Shown here piece after piece: positions 53,058 through 62,153 of a DNA stretch of 64,000 nt (position 1 is its first letter; each line of letters starts with the position of its first letter). The stretch is from NCBI GenBank assembly GCA_951813615.1, contig OX638377.1, positions 1,984,001 to 2,048,000 of the forward strand. The letters run 5' to 3'. Position numbers and translations under genes: made by a program. The notes beneath the pieces are model-generated. The model was not told where the DNA came from, made no database searches, and worked only from the letters and a program-made list of their open reading frames with translations. The stretch is from an uncultured Latescibacterota bacterium. GTDB lineage: Bacteria; Latescibacterota; UBA2968; UBA8231.

Positions 53058-53295
53058 TGAATGGCTTTCCATCATCCAGCGTATAAATGTCTTCGTCTGG
53101 ATCTTTTAGGAAGTCAAAAGCAGGATTACTAGCCGCCGCTTTTAGCCACTCATTCTCTCCGATTTCAGCTTCTTCCGGGATTAGAATAACGCGAACTCGC
53201 CCTTGGCCAACTGCGGAGATTGGCGCGTCCAGATGCAGTTGCCCCTTTTCATCAATTGTGCCGATCAGTTCTACTGCTTGCAGCGGATTTTCCAT
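53044..53295 (-). CDS. Antitoxin of a MazF/PemK-type module
   Basis: An 83-residue protein (VELIGTIDEKGQLHLDAP, VRVILIPEEAEIGENEWL, NPAFDFLKDPDEDIYTLDDGKPF) of the acidic kind that precedes PemK-like toxins in many bacteria. The ATG at 53295 with GAGGGC upstream is preferred to a start eight codons earlier. It overlaps the truncated toxin by 14 bases. It remains intact while the toxin is broken, so it may persist as a solitary antitoxin. Confidence 0.75.
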   Translation of the reverse strand: MENPLQAVELIGTIDEKGQLHLDAPISAVGQGRVRVILIPEEAEIGENEWLKAAASNPAFDFLKDPDEDIYTLDDGKPFNDQR

Positions 53296-53387
53296 GATGT
53301 TGCCCTCATTGGGTTCCAACGTCTGTTCTTTTATACATGCTTAGGATAACGTAGTCAAGCCAGCCCCGGTTGCTTCTTGGTCGGGCC

Positions 53388-54530
53388 TCAAACTTCACTG
53401 GCGAGGATGCGGTCGATTACGGCTTTGGCGTTGCCGCACCAGCGCAGGACAATGACCAGCTCGCGCTCAGGCTCGACGAAGACGATGTTGCCGCCGGCCC
53501 CGCGTGCCGCAAAGCTGTCGAGACAGGCCAGATCGGACATGTCGTGTTGGTGGTTGAGCCACCACAGGAAACCGTATTCGGGCTTGATGGGGCAAGGGGT
53601 GAGGGAGTGGTCAATCCACTGTTCGGAGAGGAGCTGGTGGTCGTTCCAGCGCCCTCGTCGCTGGAAGAGCAGGCCAAAGCGGGCGTGGTCGTAGGAGGTA
53701 ATCCACAGGCCACCGCCCCAGTGGGTGCCGCCGGAGACGGATTGGACCCGTTGGCCGCTTTCTTCGACATAGGAGGTTTCGTACCCATGCCATTCCCAAG
53801 TGGCAGAGGCCCCAATGGGGTCCATGATGGTTTCTTTGAGCACAGGGGGTAAGGGGCTGCGAAAAAGGCGCAACAGGCTGAGAGCCGTGCGGTTGACGCG
53901 CACGTCGTTGTACTCCCAAAAGGTGCCGGGCGGTTCGAGAGAGCGGTAATCGTCGGCGCTGGAGGCCGCGCCGCCCACCGTGGCTTCGGCAGCACCTTGG
54001 CCTAGTTCGCGGCCGCGGTCGATCCAATCGGGGACGCCGAAGAGCTCGCCTTCCCACTCGCTGGTTTGTTGCAGCAAATGACGCCAAGTGATGGACTGGT
54101 TTTGCGGCGCGTCAAAGCCGCCGTCCGCGACCGTACGGCCAACGGGTTCGTCGAGGTCGCGGATTAGCCCTTGGTCAAAGGCCACCCCGGCCAGCGCCGA
54201 GATATAGCTCTTGGCGCAACTGAAGGTTACTTCGACGCTGTCGACTGGGCCGAAGGTGGCGATCAGATACCCTTGCCGCACGATCAGGCCGGCTGTGGGG
54301 CCGCGTTTTTTGAGCGGGCCTAGAGGGCGGTCGTTGGGGTGGCGGTCGCCCTTGGGCAGCATGTCGGCCAAGTTGGTGGAGGCTTGGATCTCTTGGGTTT
54401 GGGCGAAGGCCAAGGCCGCGGCTAGTTTGTCGGCGTCGAAGCCAGCTTGAGCGGGGCTGAGGCGCTGCCAGTCGTGGGGGGCGGGGCAGTAGTTGGGCAT
54501 AGTTATTGGTCGGGTGTCGGTGATCCTCAC
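53388..54530 (-). CDS. Serine hydrolase, beta-lactamase class C / DD-peptidase fold
   Basis: A 380-residue penicillin-binding-like esterase or peptidase. The nucleophile motif FSCAKSY gives Ser104 and Lys107 (SxxK); a YND triad in WEYNDVRVN and HWGGGLW complete the active-site set. No signal peptide is evident, so cytoplasmic esterase activity is as likely as wall activity. GTG start with AGAGGAG six bases upstream; the in-frame ATG at 54500 has none. Its last 36 bases are duplicated at 44918. Confidence 0.85.
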   Translation of the reverse strand: MRITDTRPITMPNYCPAPHDWQRLSPAQAGFDADKLAAALAFAQTQEIQASTNLADMLPKGDRHPNDRPLGPLKKRGPTAGLIVRQGYLIATFGPVDSVEVTFSCAKSYISALAGVAFDQGLIRDLDEPVGRTVADGGFDAPQNQSITWRHLLQQTSEWEGELFGVPDWIDRGRELGQGAAEATVGGAASSADDYRSLEPPGTFWEYNDVRVNRTALSLLRLFRSPLPPVLKETIMDPIGASATWEWHGYETSYVEESGQRVQSVSGGTHWGGGLWITSYDHARFGLLFQRRGRWNDHQLLSEQWIDHSLTPCPIKPEYGFLWWLNHQHDMSDLACLDSFAARGAGGNIVFVEPERELVIVLRWCGNAKAVIDRILASEV

Positions 54531-54580
54531 CTATTCTCCTCTGAGGATGTTCACAACTCGGTGCCGGACGCCGCTGGTGC

Positions 54581-55828
54581 TTATTTCCCGAAGAGGACGC
54601 CGCGCCGCTCGATCTGGCTGTAGAACTCGGTGAATTCGCTGCTGCCGTCGTCGGCGATGACCTCGAGCGTCGAGCCGGCCTCGAAAAGGGGCAATCCGGC
54701 TTGCCGGTAGCGCCCGTGGAAAGCGCTCCTGTTGCCGGCGATGTGCGTGCGCGCGCCGCCGGAGCGGACATAGCGATAAAAGTGGCGAACCTCGTGTACC
54801 GTCGAATAGTCCACCGCGTACTGCTGCACCGCCGTCTCATCGATCTCGACACCCAGACCGGGCCTTGCGGGAACCGGGTAATAGCCGCCCTGCACTTCGA
54901 TCGGTTTCTGCAGCAGCTGACTCTGGTAGATGTTCATGCAGGTGATGGCCGGCCACCGGGCCTCGGGGCAGACCGCCCCCACGTGAGCCGCCCAAGCTGT
55001 GGTGATGCCGGTACCGACTAGTTGCAGCCAGAACGGCTTGTTGGCGGCCGCGACTACGGCCTGCTGTTGCATCAGTTGCGAGGCACCGCCCCCAATAATC
55101 AGGCCGTCCGCGATGTCGTCGCGCAGCACCGTCATGATCGGAGGCCTGTCCACGTGCATGGCGATGGGCCGGTTGATCCGCGACCGAACTTGGAGGTTGC
55201 CGGCAATGTCCTCCTGCGGTATCGGGGTCTCGATCATTGCTAATTGCTCGTACTGTTCGAGCGATTTTAGCAGCGGGACCGCATTAGCGGCATTCACTAG
55301 GTGGCCGTTGAAATCGAGGTCGAGTCTAAATTGCGGCGGAATTACGCGCAGCACCGCCTGCAGGCAGGCGTGCAGGTCCTGCCACGGCCTCGTCTTGAGC
55401 TTGGCCGACATGTACCCCCGCGCAACCGCCATCTCGCACTGTCGAGCCCAATCCTCTGGGCCCATGTCGCAGGTCCACCAGGAGATCGGACACCCGTTGC
55501 GCACCCGCGGCCCAAGCAGGTCGCAGATCGGGACGTTTTCGTTTTTCGCCACGGCATCGAACAGGGCGATCTGCACGCCGGCACCGAGCTCGTCGCACCA
55601 TAATAGAGCTGCTGCCTCTTCGCCGACGATGCGCTCTGCGATGTCACCCGGTACCCGGGAATGGGTGGCATTCGGGATGGTCTCACCCCAACCGACAACG
55701 CCGTTGTCCAGCGTCAGCTTGCATACCTGAACGAGCCGCCACGGCGCAATCCAGTACTGCAGTTGCTGGCCAGCATACTGCTCGAATGGCACGTCGAGGT
55801 TGGTGAGTTCGACACTAGCCACCTTCAC
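54581..55828 (-). CDS. Mandelate racemase/muconate lactonizing enzyme-family protein
   Basis: A 415-residue enolase-superfamily enzyme. SAKLKTRP gives the KxK pair (Lys143, Lys145); LDLDFNGH supplies Asp170/Asp172; AMIETPIPQED the second metal ligand. The third position reads IAMHVDRPP where the family usually has a DES/DEP motif. GTG 55828 has AAGGAG seven bases upstream; the long frame to 55918 lacks one. It is unlike the galactonate dehydratase-like enzyme at 24998 (no HxD-type catalytic residues), so it belongs to another subgroup. Confidence 0.85.
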   Translation of the reverse strand: MKVASVELTNLDVPFEQYAGQQLQYWIAPWRLVQVCKLTLDNGVVGWGETIPNATHSRVPGDIAERIVGEEAAALLWCDELGAGVQIALFDAVAKNENVPICDLLGPRVRNGCPISWWTCDMGPEDWARQCEMAVARGYMSAKLKTRPWQDLHACLQAVLRVIPPQFRLDLDFNGHLVNAANAVPLLKSLEQYEQLAMIETPIPQEDIAGNLQVRSRINRPIAMHVDRPPIMTVLRDDIADGLIIGGGASQLMQQQAVVAAANKPFWLQLVGTGITTAWAAHVGAVCPEARWPAITCMNIYQSQLLQKPIEVQGGYYPVPARPGLGVEIDETAVQQYAVDYSTVHEVRHFYRYVRSGGARTHIAGNRSAFHGRYRQAGLPLFEAGSTLEVIADDGSSEFTEFYSQIERRGVLFGK

Positions 55829-56015
55829 GTCGGGTCTCCTTGGTAAACTCCAGCATTGGGGGCGCGTCAGCAGCCTGCACAGGGCGTTCAAAGTATCGAA
55901 AAATGCTATGGCGAACAATCTGCCACTACCTGCAACTGATCTTCAGCGCAACCACTCGGATGATTATATTGTGCAGACGATGTCTGTAGCCACGTCAGCA
56001 CCGCGAGAGGACTTT

Positions 56016-57254
56016 ATGAAAAACCATCACTCAATTCACCTATGGCGGTGTTGCGCGTGCGCGTTGATCATAACACTGCAGGGAGCCCAAACCATGTCCG
56101 CCGAGAGCAGGCCGACCAGTACGAGCGAAAGTCCCAAAAAGGTCATGGGGCTGGAGAAGGTGATCGCCTTCTACGGAGCCTACCCGGAACTCGCATCGCA
56201 GACTTTTACCAGAGGCGGCGATTGGAAGTATTGGCAGGCTAGGGGCGGGATCGTCTCCGAGGGGGTGGTCCACTACAATTTTCTGCGCAAGAACGTCGCC
56301 GAGGCTTCCGACGTCTTGGCCCAGATAGACTTTGCAGACAATCCCAATCCGGTGGTCAACATCGACGAGTTTGGTTGGGACTACGACGGAGGCATCGATC
56401 AGCACACGGCTGCGATCCTCCAAGCCGTGCACGAAAAGAGGCCGGACCTGAAAATCACAGTCTGGCAGATGCGAGGCCCGGTTGCGCCGGAGTTGGCGGC
56501 GGTGTACCGGCAGACGGTCGAGCTAGTTTTGCTGGAGACCTATTTCGACCTCAACGACGCGTGGATGATCCCGTTTCAGCTTCAGGCCGCGCGGCTTACC
56601 GGTCTTCTGGACAAGTCCGTGGTGGCTTTAGGGCTGGGCAAGGAGAGCAAGGACAAAGGCAACTATCGGTGGACCCAAACGGCGGAAGAACTGGAACAAC
56701 AGATTCGCTTGATCCGCTTTGTCGCGCCCGAGTCGCCCGGCGTGGGGTTCTTTGGCAAGTGGAAGCTCAAGGAGAACAGTTGTCCGCTGACGGACGATCA
56801 GTTGGACGAGATCTGCGGCCGGTTCTTAGAGACTCCTACCGACGGCAGCGGCCTCGCGCCCGAGTTGCTCGAACTGGGGAAGGTGTTCACCAAGCGCTAC
56901 GAAAAGCCAGCCATCTTCTGTTCGTCGGAGTTCGCCCTGCCGCATTTCCACTCTGGCCACGATGGAGGGCCTTGGGGCAGTATGCGCGAACCGCCGACCG
57001 TGCGCCTGTTGATGATGAACTTGGGTCAAGAAGACGCTAAAGGCGTCAAAGCGCGGTTGCGTAGTCCGGGAGACGAGGGTGAAGTCTGGGCCAGTGGACA
57101 AGCAGACATCCCGGCCCGGTCCGTCGCGGTTGCCCTGCTAGACATACTGCCGGGCAAGCAATACAATGGCTGGACTGGCACCGAGATTTTAGAGGTTGAA
57201 GCGCCGGGATCCGCAGTGTTCATTTTCACGGATTCTCGTTTCCACGGAAGATAG
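56016..57254 (+). CDS. Exported protein of unknown function, possible glycosidase-like barrel
   Basis: A 412-residue protein with an N-terminal export signal (KNHHSIHLWRCCACALIITL) and alternating strand/helix pattern suggestive of a TIM barrel (VVNIDEFGWDYDGGIDQHTA, LKITVWQMRG, VELVLLETYFDLND, SVVALGLGKESKDKG). NIDEFGWDY carries acidic residues where barrel glycosidases have theirs, but no family is recognised. The last 100 residues look like a small beta domain. ATG 56016 follows GAGAGGACTTT. The 187-base gap upstream has no other gene. Confidence 0.7.
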   Translation: MKNHHSIHLWRCCACALIITLQGAQTMSAESRPTSTSESPKKVMGLEKVIAFYGAYPELASQTFTRGGDWKYWQARGGIVSEGVVHYNFLRKNVAEASDVLAQIDFADNPNPVVNIDEFGWDYDGGIDQHTAAILQAVHEKRPDLKITVWQMRGPVAPELAAVYRQTVELVLLETYFDLNDAWMIPFQLQAARLTGLLDKSVVALGLGKESKDKGNYRWTQTAEELEQQIRLIRFVAPESPGVGFFGKWKLKENSCPLTDDQLDEICGRFLETPTDGSGLAPELLELGKVFTKRYEKPAIFCSSEFALPHFHSGHDGGPWGSMREPPTVRLLMMNLGQEDAKGVKARLRSPGDEGEVWASGQADIPARSVAVALLDILPGKQYNGWTGTEILEVEAPGSAVFIFTDSRFHGR

Positions 57255-57269
57255 AGTGACGACTCCGAT

Positions 57270-59495
57270 TCAGCGACACCGCTCTCCTGCCGACGCCACC
57301 AATTCGATCCGATATTGCGGATGGCGCTCCATCTCCAGGGCAGCGTGGGCGAAAAAGGGATACACGCTCCATTCGACGCAGGCCAAGAGATCGGGCTTGC
57401 CGTCGCTGTTGAGATCTCCGGCCCAAGCGCTGGGGCCGTGGATAGTACAGGCAATGGGGGTGCCGTAGCACTTGAATTGCCGGGGGGCCGCAAAGACAGG
57501 CTCTTGCGGCGAGCCGATATTGCGCAAGAGGTAGATCTCGCCCGTGCCGGCGAGATTGTAGATGAGATCGATCAAGCCATCGCCGTCCCAGTCGCAGGCG
57601 CGGAAGGATTCGGTCCAGTGTTTTTGTCGGCCGACAATGCTATCGTCAATGGGGCGGCCGTCTTCCAATAGCACTGGCCCAGCCGCTTTGACCCTCGGCT
57701 GACCATCGCCGTGCATGTACTGAACAAAAAGCGTGGCTTGGCGCTGATGGCTGTGGGTGATAAAATCCATTAGGCCGTCGCCGTTCCAGTCGGCAAAAGC
57801 AGCGCCCGTGCGCCAGAAGAAAGGCGAGCGAGGATCGGTCGGGTAGGGGTGATTGGGCAAGTTGGGGTCGGCGCTCAAAAGGCCCGATTCGGCTCGGGTC
57901 TGGGGCGAGTCGGGGAAGCCTTCCACTTCGATGAATTGGCGCGGTCCAAAATAAGGGACTTTGTCAGTACCTATATTGCGATGCCAGACAATGCGGTTGG
58001 TCTCGTTGGGCAGCATCAGGTCGAGCAGGCCGTCGCCGTCCCAATCGACCAGCACGGGATAGGGGTAGCCCATATTGTGCCAGTGATCGCCACCCAGCAA
58101 ATCGCCGCGCAGTACCCGGATGGGTCCCTCAGTGGAGGGGATCAATTGCGGTTCGTCAAAGGCCGGACGCTGGTTATCGCCCCGGTTGTGCACCAGACGC
58201 GGCCAGCCATAGCCACCGCCAATGACCAGATCCCAGACGCCGTCATTGTCCCAGTCCGCCGCGCAAGGCCAAGCCTGATCGCTCCAAGAGACCGGGGGCG
58301 ATGGGGCTTGGAGAGGGCCGCGCTTCACTAGCTGGCCGGGGCCGGTCAATTCGTAAAAGACTAGATGCTGATAGGTGTTGCACTGCAACAGGAGCCCGGG
58401 GCGCTCTTGGCTGGCGGCCAGTTGGGTACAGTCCGCGGCGTCGGGTACGTCGGGCAGGGATTGGGGCGGGCCGTACTGAATGGGGTTGGTGCTGGTGAGA
58501 CAGCGCCAGTGAAGCGCGTGTGGCTGGTCCGGGGGCGGGTAGGCGGAAGCTCTCCCTGCTAGGCCGATCAGTTCCAAACGGCCGTCGCCATCTAGGTCGA
58601 GAAAGGCGATGTGCGGGCCACTGCCCAAGTCTTGGGGCGGGCCGGACCGGAAGGGAGCGCCGGTGGCCGTGAGATTGGCAATGAGGTGGCCGTTGACCAC
58701 CAAATCGACCGCGCCGTTGCCGGTGATATCTTGCAGAATCAAGTGCTCAATGCTAGCAAAAGGGGTATCAATAGAGCCATAGGGGGCGAAGAGCGGCAGG
58801 TTGTCCTCGTCGCGCTGCCCCGTGTTGCGAAAGAAGGTGACTTGACTGTGGCTGCGATCGGCAAAGGCCAAGTCGACCAGCCCGTCGCCGTCTATATCGG
58901 CAAAGGCGACCCGCATGTACACACCGGGGAAGTGCTTTAATTCGCCGTCCTCGACATAGCGCAGGCGCACCATATCGCCAAAGAGCAAGTCCTCTATGGC
59001 ACCAATGCGCGGACAGCAGACCAAGCCGCTTACGGGCGCGCCGGGACGGTGGTAGTAATTCCAGCAGCCGGCTAGGTCGGCCCGGCCGTCGCCGGTCAGG
59101 TCGATCAGATGCAGGGAATTGCTCAGGACCAAGGGGCGTGGGCTAGGGGCGTTGTAGCGCAGCAGGTCGCCGTTGCCCACCAAGGGGACATAGGACTGCG
59201 GCACTAGCGCTGGCCGGCAGTCGGCCGTAGCAAAGCGGATTTCGTATTCAATGTGGTCGGGCTCGTCTATAGTCCACTCAATGCGGCCCCGGTCGCCGTA
59301 GGCCAGGTCCTCGCTGCGGGCAAAAGCGACGGGTGTACCGCTGGCGAGATCGACCACGACAATGGAATTGGGATCGAGCACGCCCTGGGCCCCGACCTGG
59401 GCAATGAGACGGCCAAAGTCGACGACGGGCGAAAAGGGAATGCGGCCCCAATCGCTGGACAGGGGCGAAGTAATGGTGAGTCGGCAGCGAATCAT
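57270..59495 (-). CDS. FG-GAP/VCBS repeat protein with nine calcium-type motifs
   Basis: A 741-residue predicted beta-propeller. Nine DxDxDGxxD-like loops are visible: LTGDGRAD, DIDGDGLVD, ITGNGAVD, LDGDGRLE, WDNDGVWD, WDGDGLLD, WNGDGLMD, WDGDGLID and LNSDGKPD, as in integrin-type FG-GAP/VCBS proteins. About 130 N-terminal residues form a separate beta domain. No signal peptide is visible, which is unusual, since such repeats normally function outside the cell. It starts two bases after the stop of the 452-residue gene, so they are coupled. Confidence 0.83.
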   Translation of the reverse strand: MIRCRLTITSPLSSDWGRIPFSPVVDFGRLIAQVGAQGVLDPNSIVVVDLASGTPVAFARSEDLAYGDRGRIEWTIDEPDHIEYEIRFATADCRPALVPQSYVPLVGNGDLLRYNAPSPRPLVLSNSLHLIDLTGDGRADLAGCWNYYHRPGAPVSGLVCCPRIGAIEDLLFGDMVRLRYVEDGELKHFPGVYMRVAFADIDGDGLVDLAFADRSHSQVTFFRNTGQRDEDNLPLFAPYGSIDTPFASIEHLILQDITGNGAVDLVVNGHLIANLTATGAPFRSGPPQDLGSGPHIAFLDLDGDGRLELIGLAGRASAYPPPDQPHALHWRCLTSTNPIQYGPPQSLPDVPDAADCTQLAASQERPGLLLQCNTYQHLVFYELTGPGQLVKRGPLQAPSPPVSWSDQAWPCAADWDNDGVWDLVIGGGYGWPRLVHNRGDNQRPAFDEPQLIPSTEGPIRVLRGDLLGGDHWHNMGYPYPVLVDWDGDGLLDLMLPNETNRIVWHRNIGTDKVPYFGPRQFIEVEGFPDSPQTRAESGLLSADPNLPNHPYPTDPRSPFFWRTGAAFADWNGDGLMDFITHSHQRQATLFVQYMHGDGQPRVKAAGPVLLEDGRPIDDSIVGRQKHWTESFRACDWDGDGLIDLIYNLAGTGEIYLLRNIGSPQEPVFAAPRQFKCYGTPIACTIHGPSAWAGDLNSDGKPDLLACVEWSVYPFFAHAALEMERHPQYRIELVASAGERCR

Positions 59496-59497
59496 GC

Positions 59498-60856
59498 CTA
59501 GCTATACTCGCACTTTTCCAGGGCCTGACCCATCGCGCGCTGCACTGCGGCCACGTACTGATCCGTGGTACAGCCCCGCACGCGGGTCTCAAAGCCGTGG
59601 GCACCAAAACCGGGGACAATCTCTTCGCGGATGCGCTTCTCCGGGTCGTTGAAGTAATAGGGCTGGGTGCGGCGCATGAATTCGGGCAAGTCCGCCCCCT
59701 CGGTGCGATACAGAGCGGGATTGGCCAAAATGACTTGGGGCTCGTCGCCGGGTGCGGCTGGCCGCCGGGGGACGGCCACATCGCCCATGAGCACTTCCTC
59801 TTTCAGTTCGGGAGCCCAGTGGCTGATGGCGTAGGTCGGACCGGGTTCGATCCACGGGCCAATGCGCCTCTGCACGACTACAAATTCGTACCACTTTTCC
59901 AACTCGTCCAGCAGGTGATGAGGTAGGCCGCTCTGATCCTGGTACTGGCTGCGGTCGCCTTGGGCGCGGAGGTGGTTGAAGACCATGAACCAATTGACCA
60001 GATCGCGGATGCCACGGGGGACTTTGGTATAGCGCTCGGTGCCCCGGGGACTGCACACGTCCACCAGCACCACGTGGGGCATATGGGTGCTCAAGTGGCG
60101 CATGAACTCGGGAGCAAAGCCATTGCGCTGAAAGCGCTCGGTATAGTGGGGCACGGTCAGGCGCATGGAGAGGTGCGAAGGGGTGCGCTCGTAGCGCACG
60201 GCAAAGTCGCCGGCCAAATGCGGCTCCAAGGGATCGACGACAAAGAGGCGGCCGTAGCGCTCGTTGCCGACCACGACGATGGGCCTTTGGGTGTGGGCGC
60301 GGAAATGGCGCAGGAAATCGAGCAGGCCGCGCGCCTCCCAAGCCGCTCGCTGGACTTCAAGGCAGTCCTGATCGGTTAGGTGGCAATCCTCCTCCTGCTG
60401 GGGCGGGAGGATCTCCAAAGCGTCAAAGGCGTGACGTCGTTCGACCTCGTCCTGAGGCCAAGTCGGCTGGCGTTTTGCCTCGGAGGCGTAGCGTCGGTAC
60501 TCCAGTTCCCGTTGTAAAAGGTCGTCCGGGTCAAATTGGCCCAGAGTGGTTGCCCGGTGCCGCTGGTCCAAATCGGCGATACGGACGTGGATATCGCCGC
60601 TGGACAGGTGTTCCACCAAGGCTGGAGTCAAGGTCACGCCGTCGTGGTTTTGGGTATTTATCTTGGCCATCCAGGCGGCTAGGATTTCGAGTCGTTCTAG
60701 CGCTTGGGCACAGGAGCGGTCGGCAAAGAAAGGGGTCAAGTCCTGGGGGGGCAGTCCCAGGATTTGGGCTGTGGCCGGAGGAATGGATGGTTGGGACAAA
60801 GCGGCTAGCTCCTGTGGCCTAGGCACTTGGGGAGGCGAGTGCCCTTGTTGGTGCAA
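59498..60856 (-). CDS. Uncharacterised protein coupled to the FG-GAP protein
   Basis: A 452-residue soluble protein that I do not recognise. It is rich in charged residues and conserved-looking segments (PIVVVGNERYGRLFVVDPLE, HVVLVDVCSPRGTERYTKVP, RIGPWIEPGPTYAISHW, YFNDPEKRIREEIVPGFG). No signal peptide or membrane segment. The start is uncertain: TTG 60856 is the longest; an internal TTG at 60799 has AGGAG nine bases before it and would remove 19 low-complexity residues. Coupling suggests a joint role with the FG-GAP protein. Confidence 0.65.
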   Translation of the reverse strand: MHQQGHSPPQVPRPQELAALSQPSIPPATAQILGLPPQDLTPFFADRSCAQALERLEILAAWMAKINTQNHDGVTLTPALVEHLSSGDIHVRIADLDQRHRATTLGQFDPDDLLQRELEYRRYASEAKRQPTWPQDEVERRHAFDALEILPPQQEEDCHLTDQDCLEVQRAAWEARGLLDFLRHFRAHTQRPIVVVGNERYGRLFVVDPLEPHLAGDFAVRYERTPSHLSMRLTVPHYTERFQRNGFAPEFMRHLSTHMPHVVLVDVCSPRGTERYTKVPRGIRDLVNWFMVFNHLRAQGDRSQYQDQSGLPHHLLDELEKWYEFVVVQRRIGPWIEPGPTYAISHWAPELKEEVLMGDVAVPRRPAAPGDEPQVILANPALYRTEGADLPEFMRRTQPYYFNDPEKRIREEIVPGFGAHGFETRVRGCTTDQYVAAVQRAMGQALEKCEYS

Positions 60857-60972
60857 CTACGGGATTCCCGTACGTTACTCTATCATATCTGCCCGGAGAG
60901 CGACGCGCCATGAGCAAAGGAAATATGGCGAAATTCAAGCTAAATAAAAAGAACCCGAAATAGGAGTGCGTC

Positions 60973-61308
60973 ATGATCTATAAAGTCGAGAAGGACCAGA
61001 GAAATTTAGCTGCTTTTGACGTGCCCGGTGCCACGGTGCAGGTTTCCGATCCCATTATTGGCGCTGGCAACAAATTGTCGGCCGGTTTTACCGAGTATCA
61101 AGAGGCCAGCCAGTTGGTGTGGACCTTTGATTACGACGAGGTTTTTTTCATGTTAGAGGGGCGCTTGGATATCCAAGTCGAGAGTCAGGAGCCGGTGCAA
61201 TACGAGGCAGGTGACTTGGGTTATATTGAGAAGGGTACGCAGACGATCATCACCGTGCCAGAACGGGCCTATTTGCTGCATGTTACCCACCCCGCGTGGC
61301 GAGCCTAG
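60973..61308 (+). CDS. Cupin-domain protein, EutQ-like
   Basis: A 111-residue single-domain cupin. The region FDYDEVFFMLEGRLDIQVE through YEAGDLGYIEKGTQTIITVP matches the two cupin motifs of EutQ-like proteins. The classical metal His residues are largely absent, so it may not bind iron. AGGAG lies seven bases before the ATG. It is 15 bases before the PhyH gene and may supply or bind a substrate for it. Confidence 0.85.
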   Translation: MIYKVEKDQRNLAAFDVPGATVQVSDPIIGAGNKLSAGFTEYQEASQLVWTFDYDEVFFMLEGRLDIQVESQEPVQYEAGDLGYIEKGTQTIITVPERAYLLHVTHPAWRA

Positions 61309-61323
61309 GAGGGCAAGAGAACA

Positions 61324-62112
61324 ATGGAAACGACACTGCGTCAAGCATACGACGAGCGGGGCTTTTGCATTGCCCGCAAGGCCATTGATGCGGAACTAGC
61401 CGCCGAGACCGTGGAGCACGTCCACTGGTTGGTCAAAAAGAATCCGGGAACGCGCCCCGAGCAATTGCACCACGAATTGATGGTGCACGATCCCTTTATG
61501 CACCGCCTAGTCACCGACGACCGGTTGGTCGATATTGCGGCGCAATTCCTCGGACCCAATGTGGCCATGTTTGCGGCGCACTATATCGCCAAAAAACCCA
61601 GCACCGGCCAAGCTGTGCAGTGGCATCAGGACGGCTCGTACTGGCCTTTGGAGCCGATGGAGGTCACTACGTTGTGGGTGGCCGGAACGGATTCGACGGT
61701 GGATAATGGCTGTATGCGGGTTTTGCCGGGGACGCACACCAAGCGCCTGCTCAAGCGCAGTGAGATGGTCGATCTCGATAGGGATAAGTTCGTCCTTGGT
61801 GTCGGTATCCATCCCGACCATATCGACGATGCCGACGCCGTTGATATGGAACTGGAGGCGGGGGATATTTCCATTCACCACCCCAATATCATCCACGGGT
61901 CCAACGCCAATACCTCGGACCAATGGCGGGTTGGGCTTACCCTGCGCTACATTCCGACTAGCACCAGAGTCACCGTAGATCGCAGCCCTTGCATTATGTG
62001 TCGGGGCGAAATAGTCCCCGCAGTGGGGAACAAGTACGCGCCGAGGCCGCAGTACGTCGAGGGGGATCACATGCCCTTTGCCGGGTGCGAGCAATTTACT
62101 ATTTATAACTAG
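61324..62112 (+). CDS. Phytanoyl-CoA dioxygenase (PhyH) family protein (third)
   Basis: A 262-residue Fe(II)/2-oxoglutarate oxygenase. The triad is His101-x-Asp103 (QWHQDGSYW) and His191 (NIIHGSN); RVGLTLRYIP carries the likely 2-oxoglutarate Arg. TTLWVAGTDSTVDNGCMRVLPGTH is a strong PhyH block. AGGAGGG precedes the ATG. Co-transcribed with the cupin gene. Confidence 0.9.
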   Translation: METTLRQAYDERGFCIARKAIDAELAAETVEHVHWLVKKNPGTRPEQLHHELMVHDPFMHRLVTDDRLVDIAAQFLGPNVAMFAAHYIAKKPSTGQAVQWHQDGSYWPLEPMEVTTLWVAGTDSTVDNGCMRVLPGTHTKRLLKRSEMVDLDRDKFVLGVGIHPDHIDDADAVDMELEAGDISIHHPNIIHGSNANTSDQWRVGLTLRYIPTSTRVTVDRSPCIMCRGEIVPAVGNKYAPRPQYVEGDHMPFAGCEQFTIYN

Positions 62113-62153
62113 GTTAGAACGTACAATTCTGCAACCTCGGCAGGCGGAGTATA

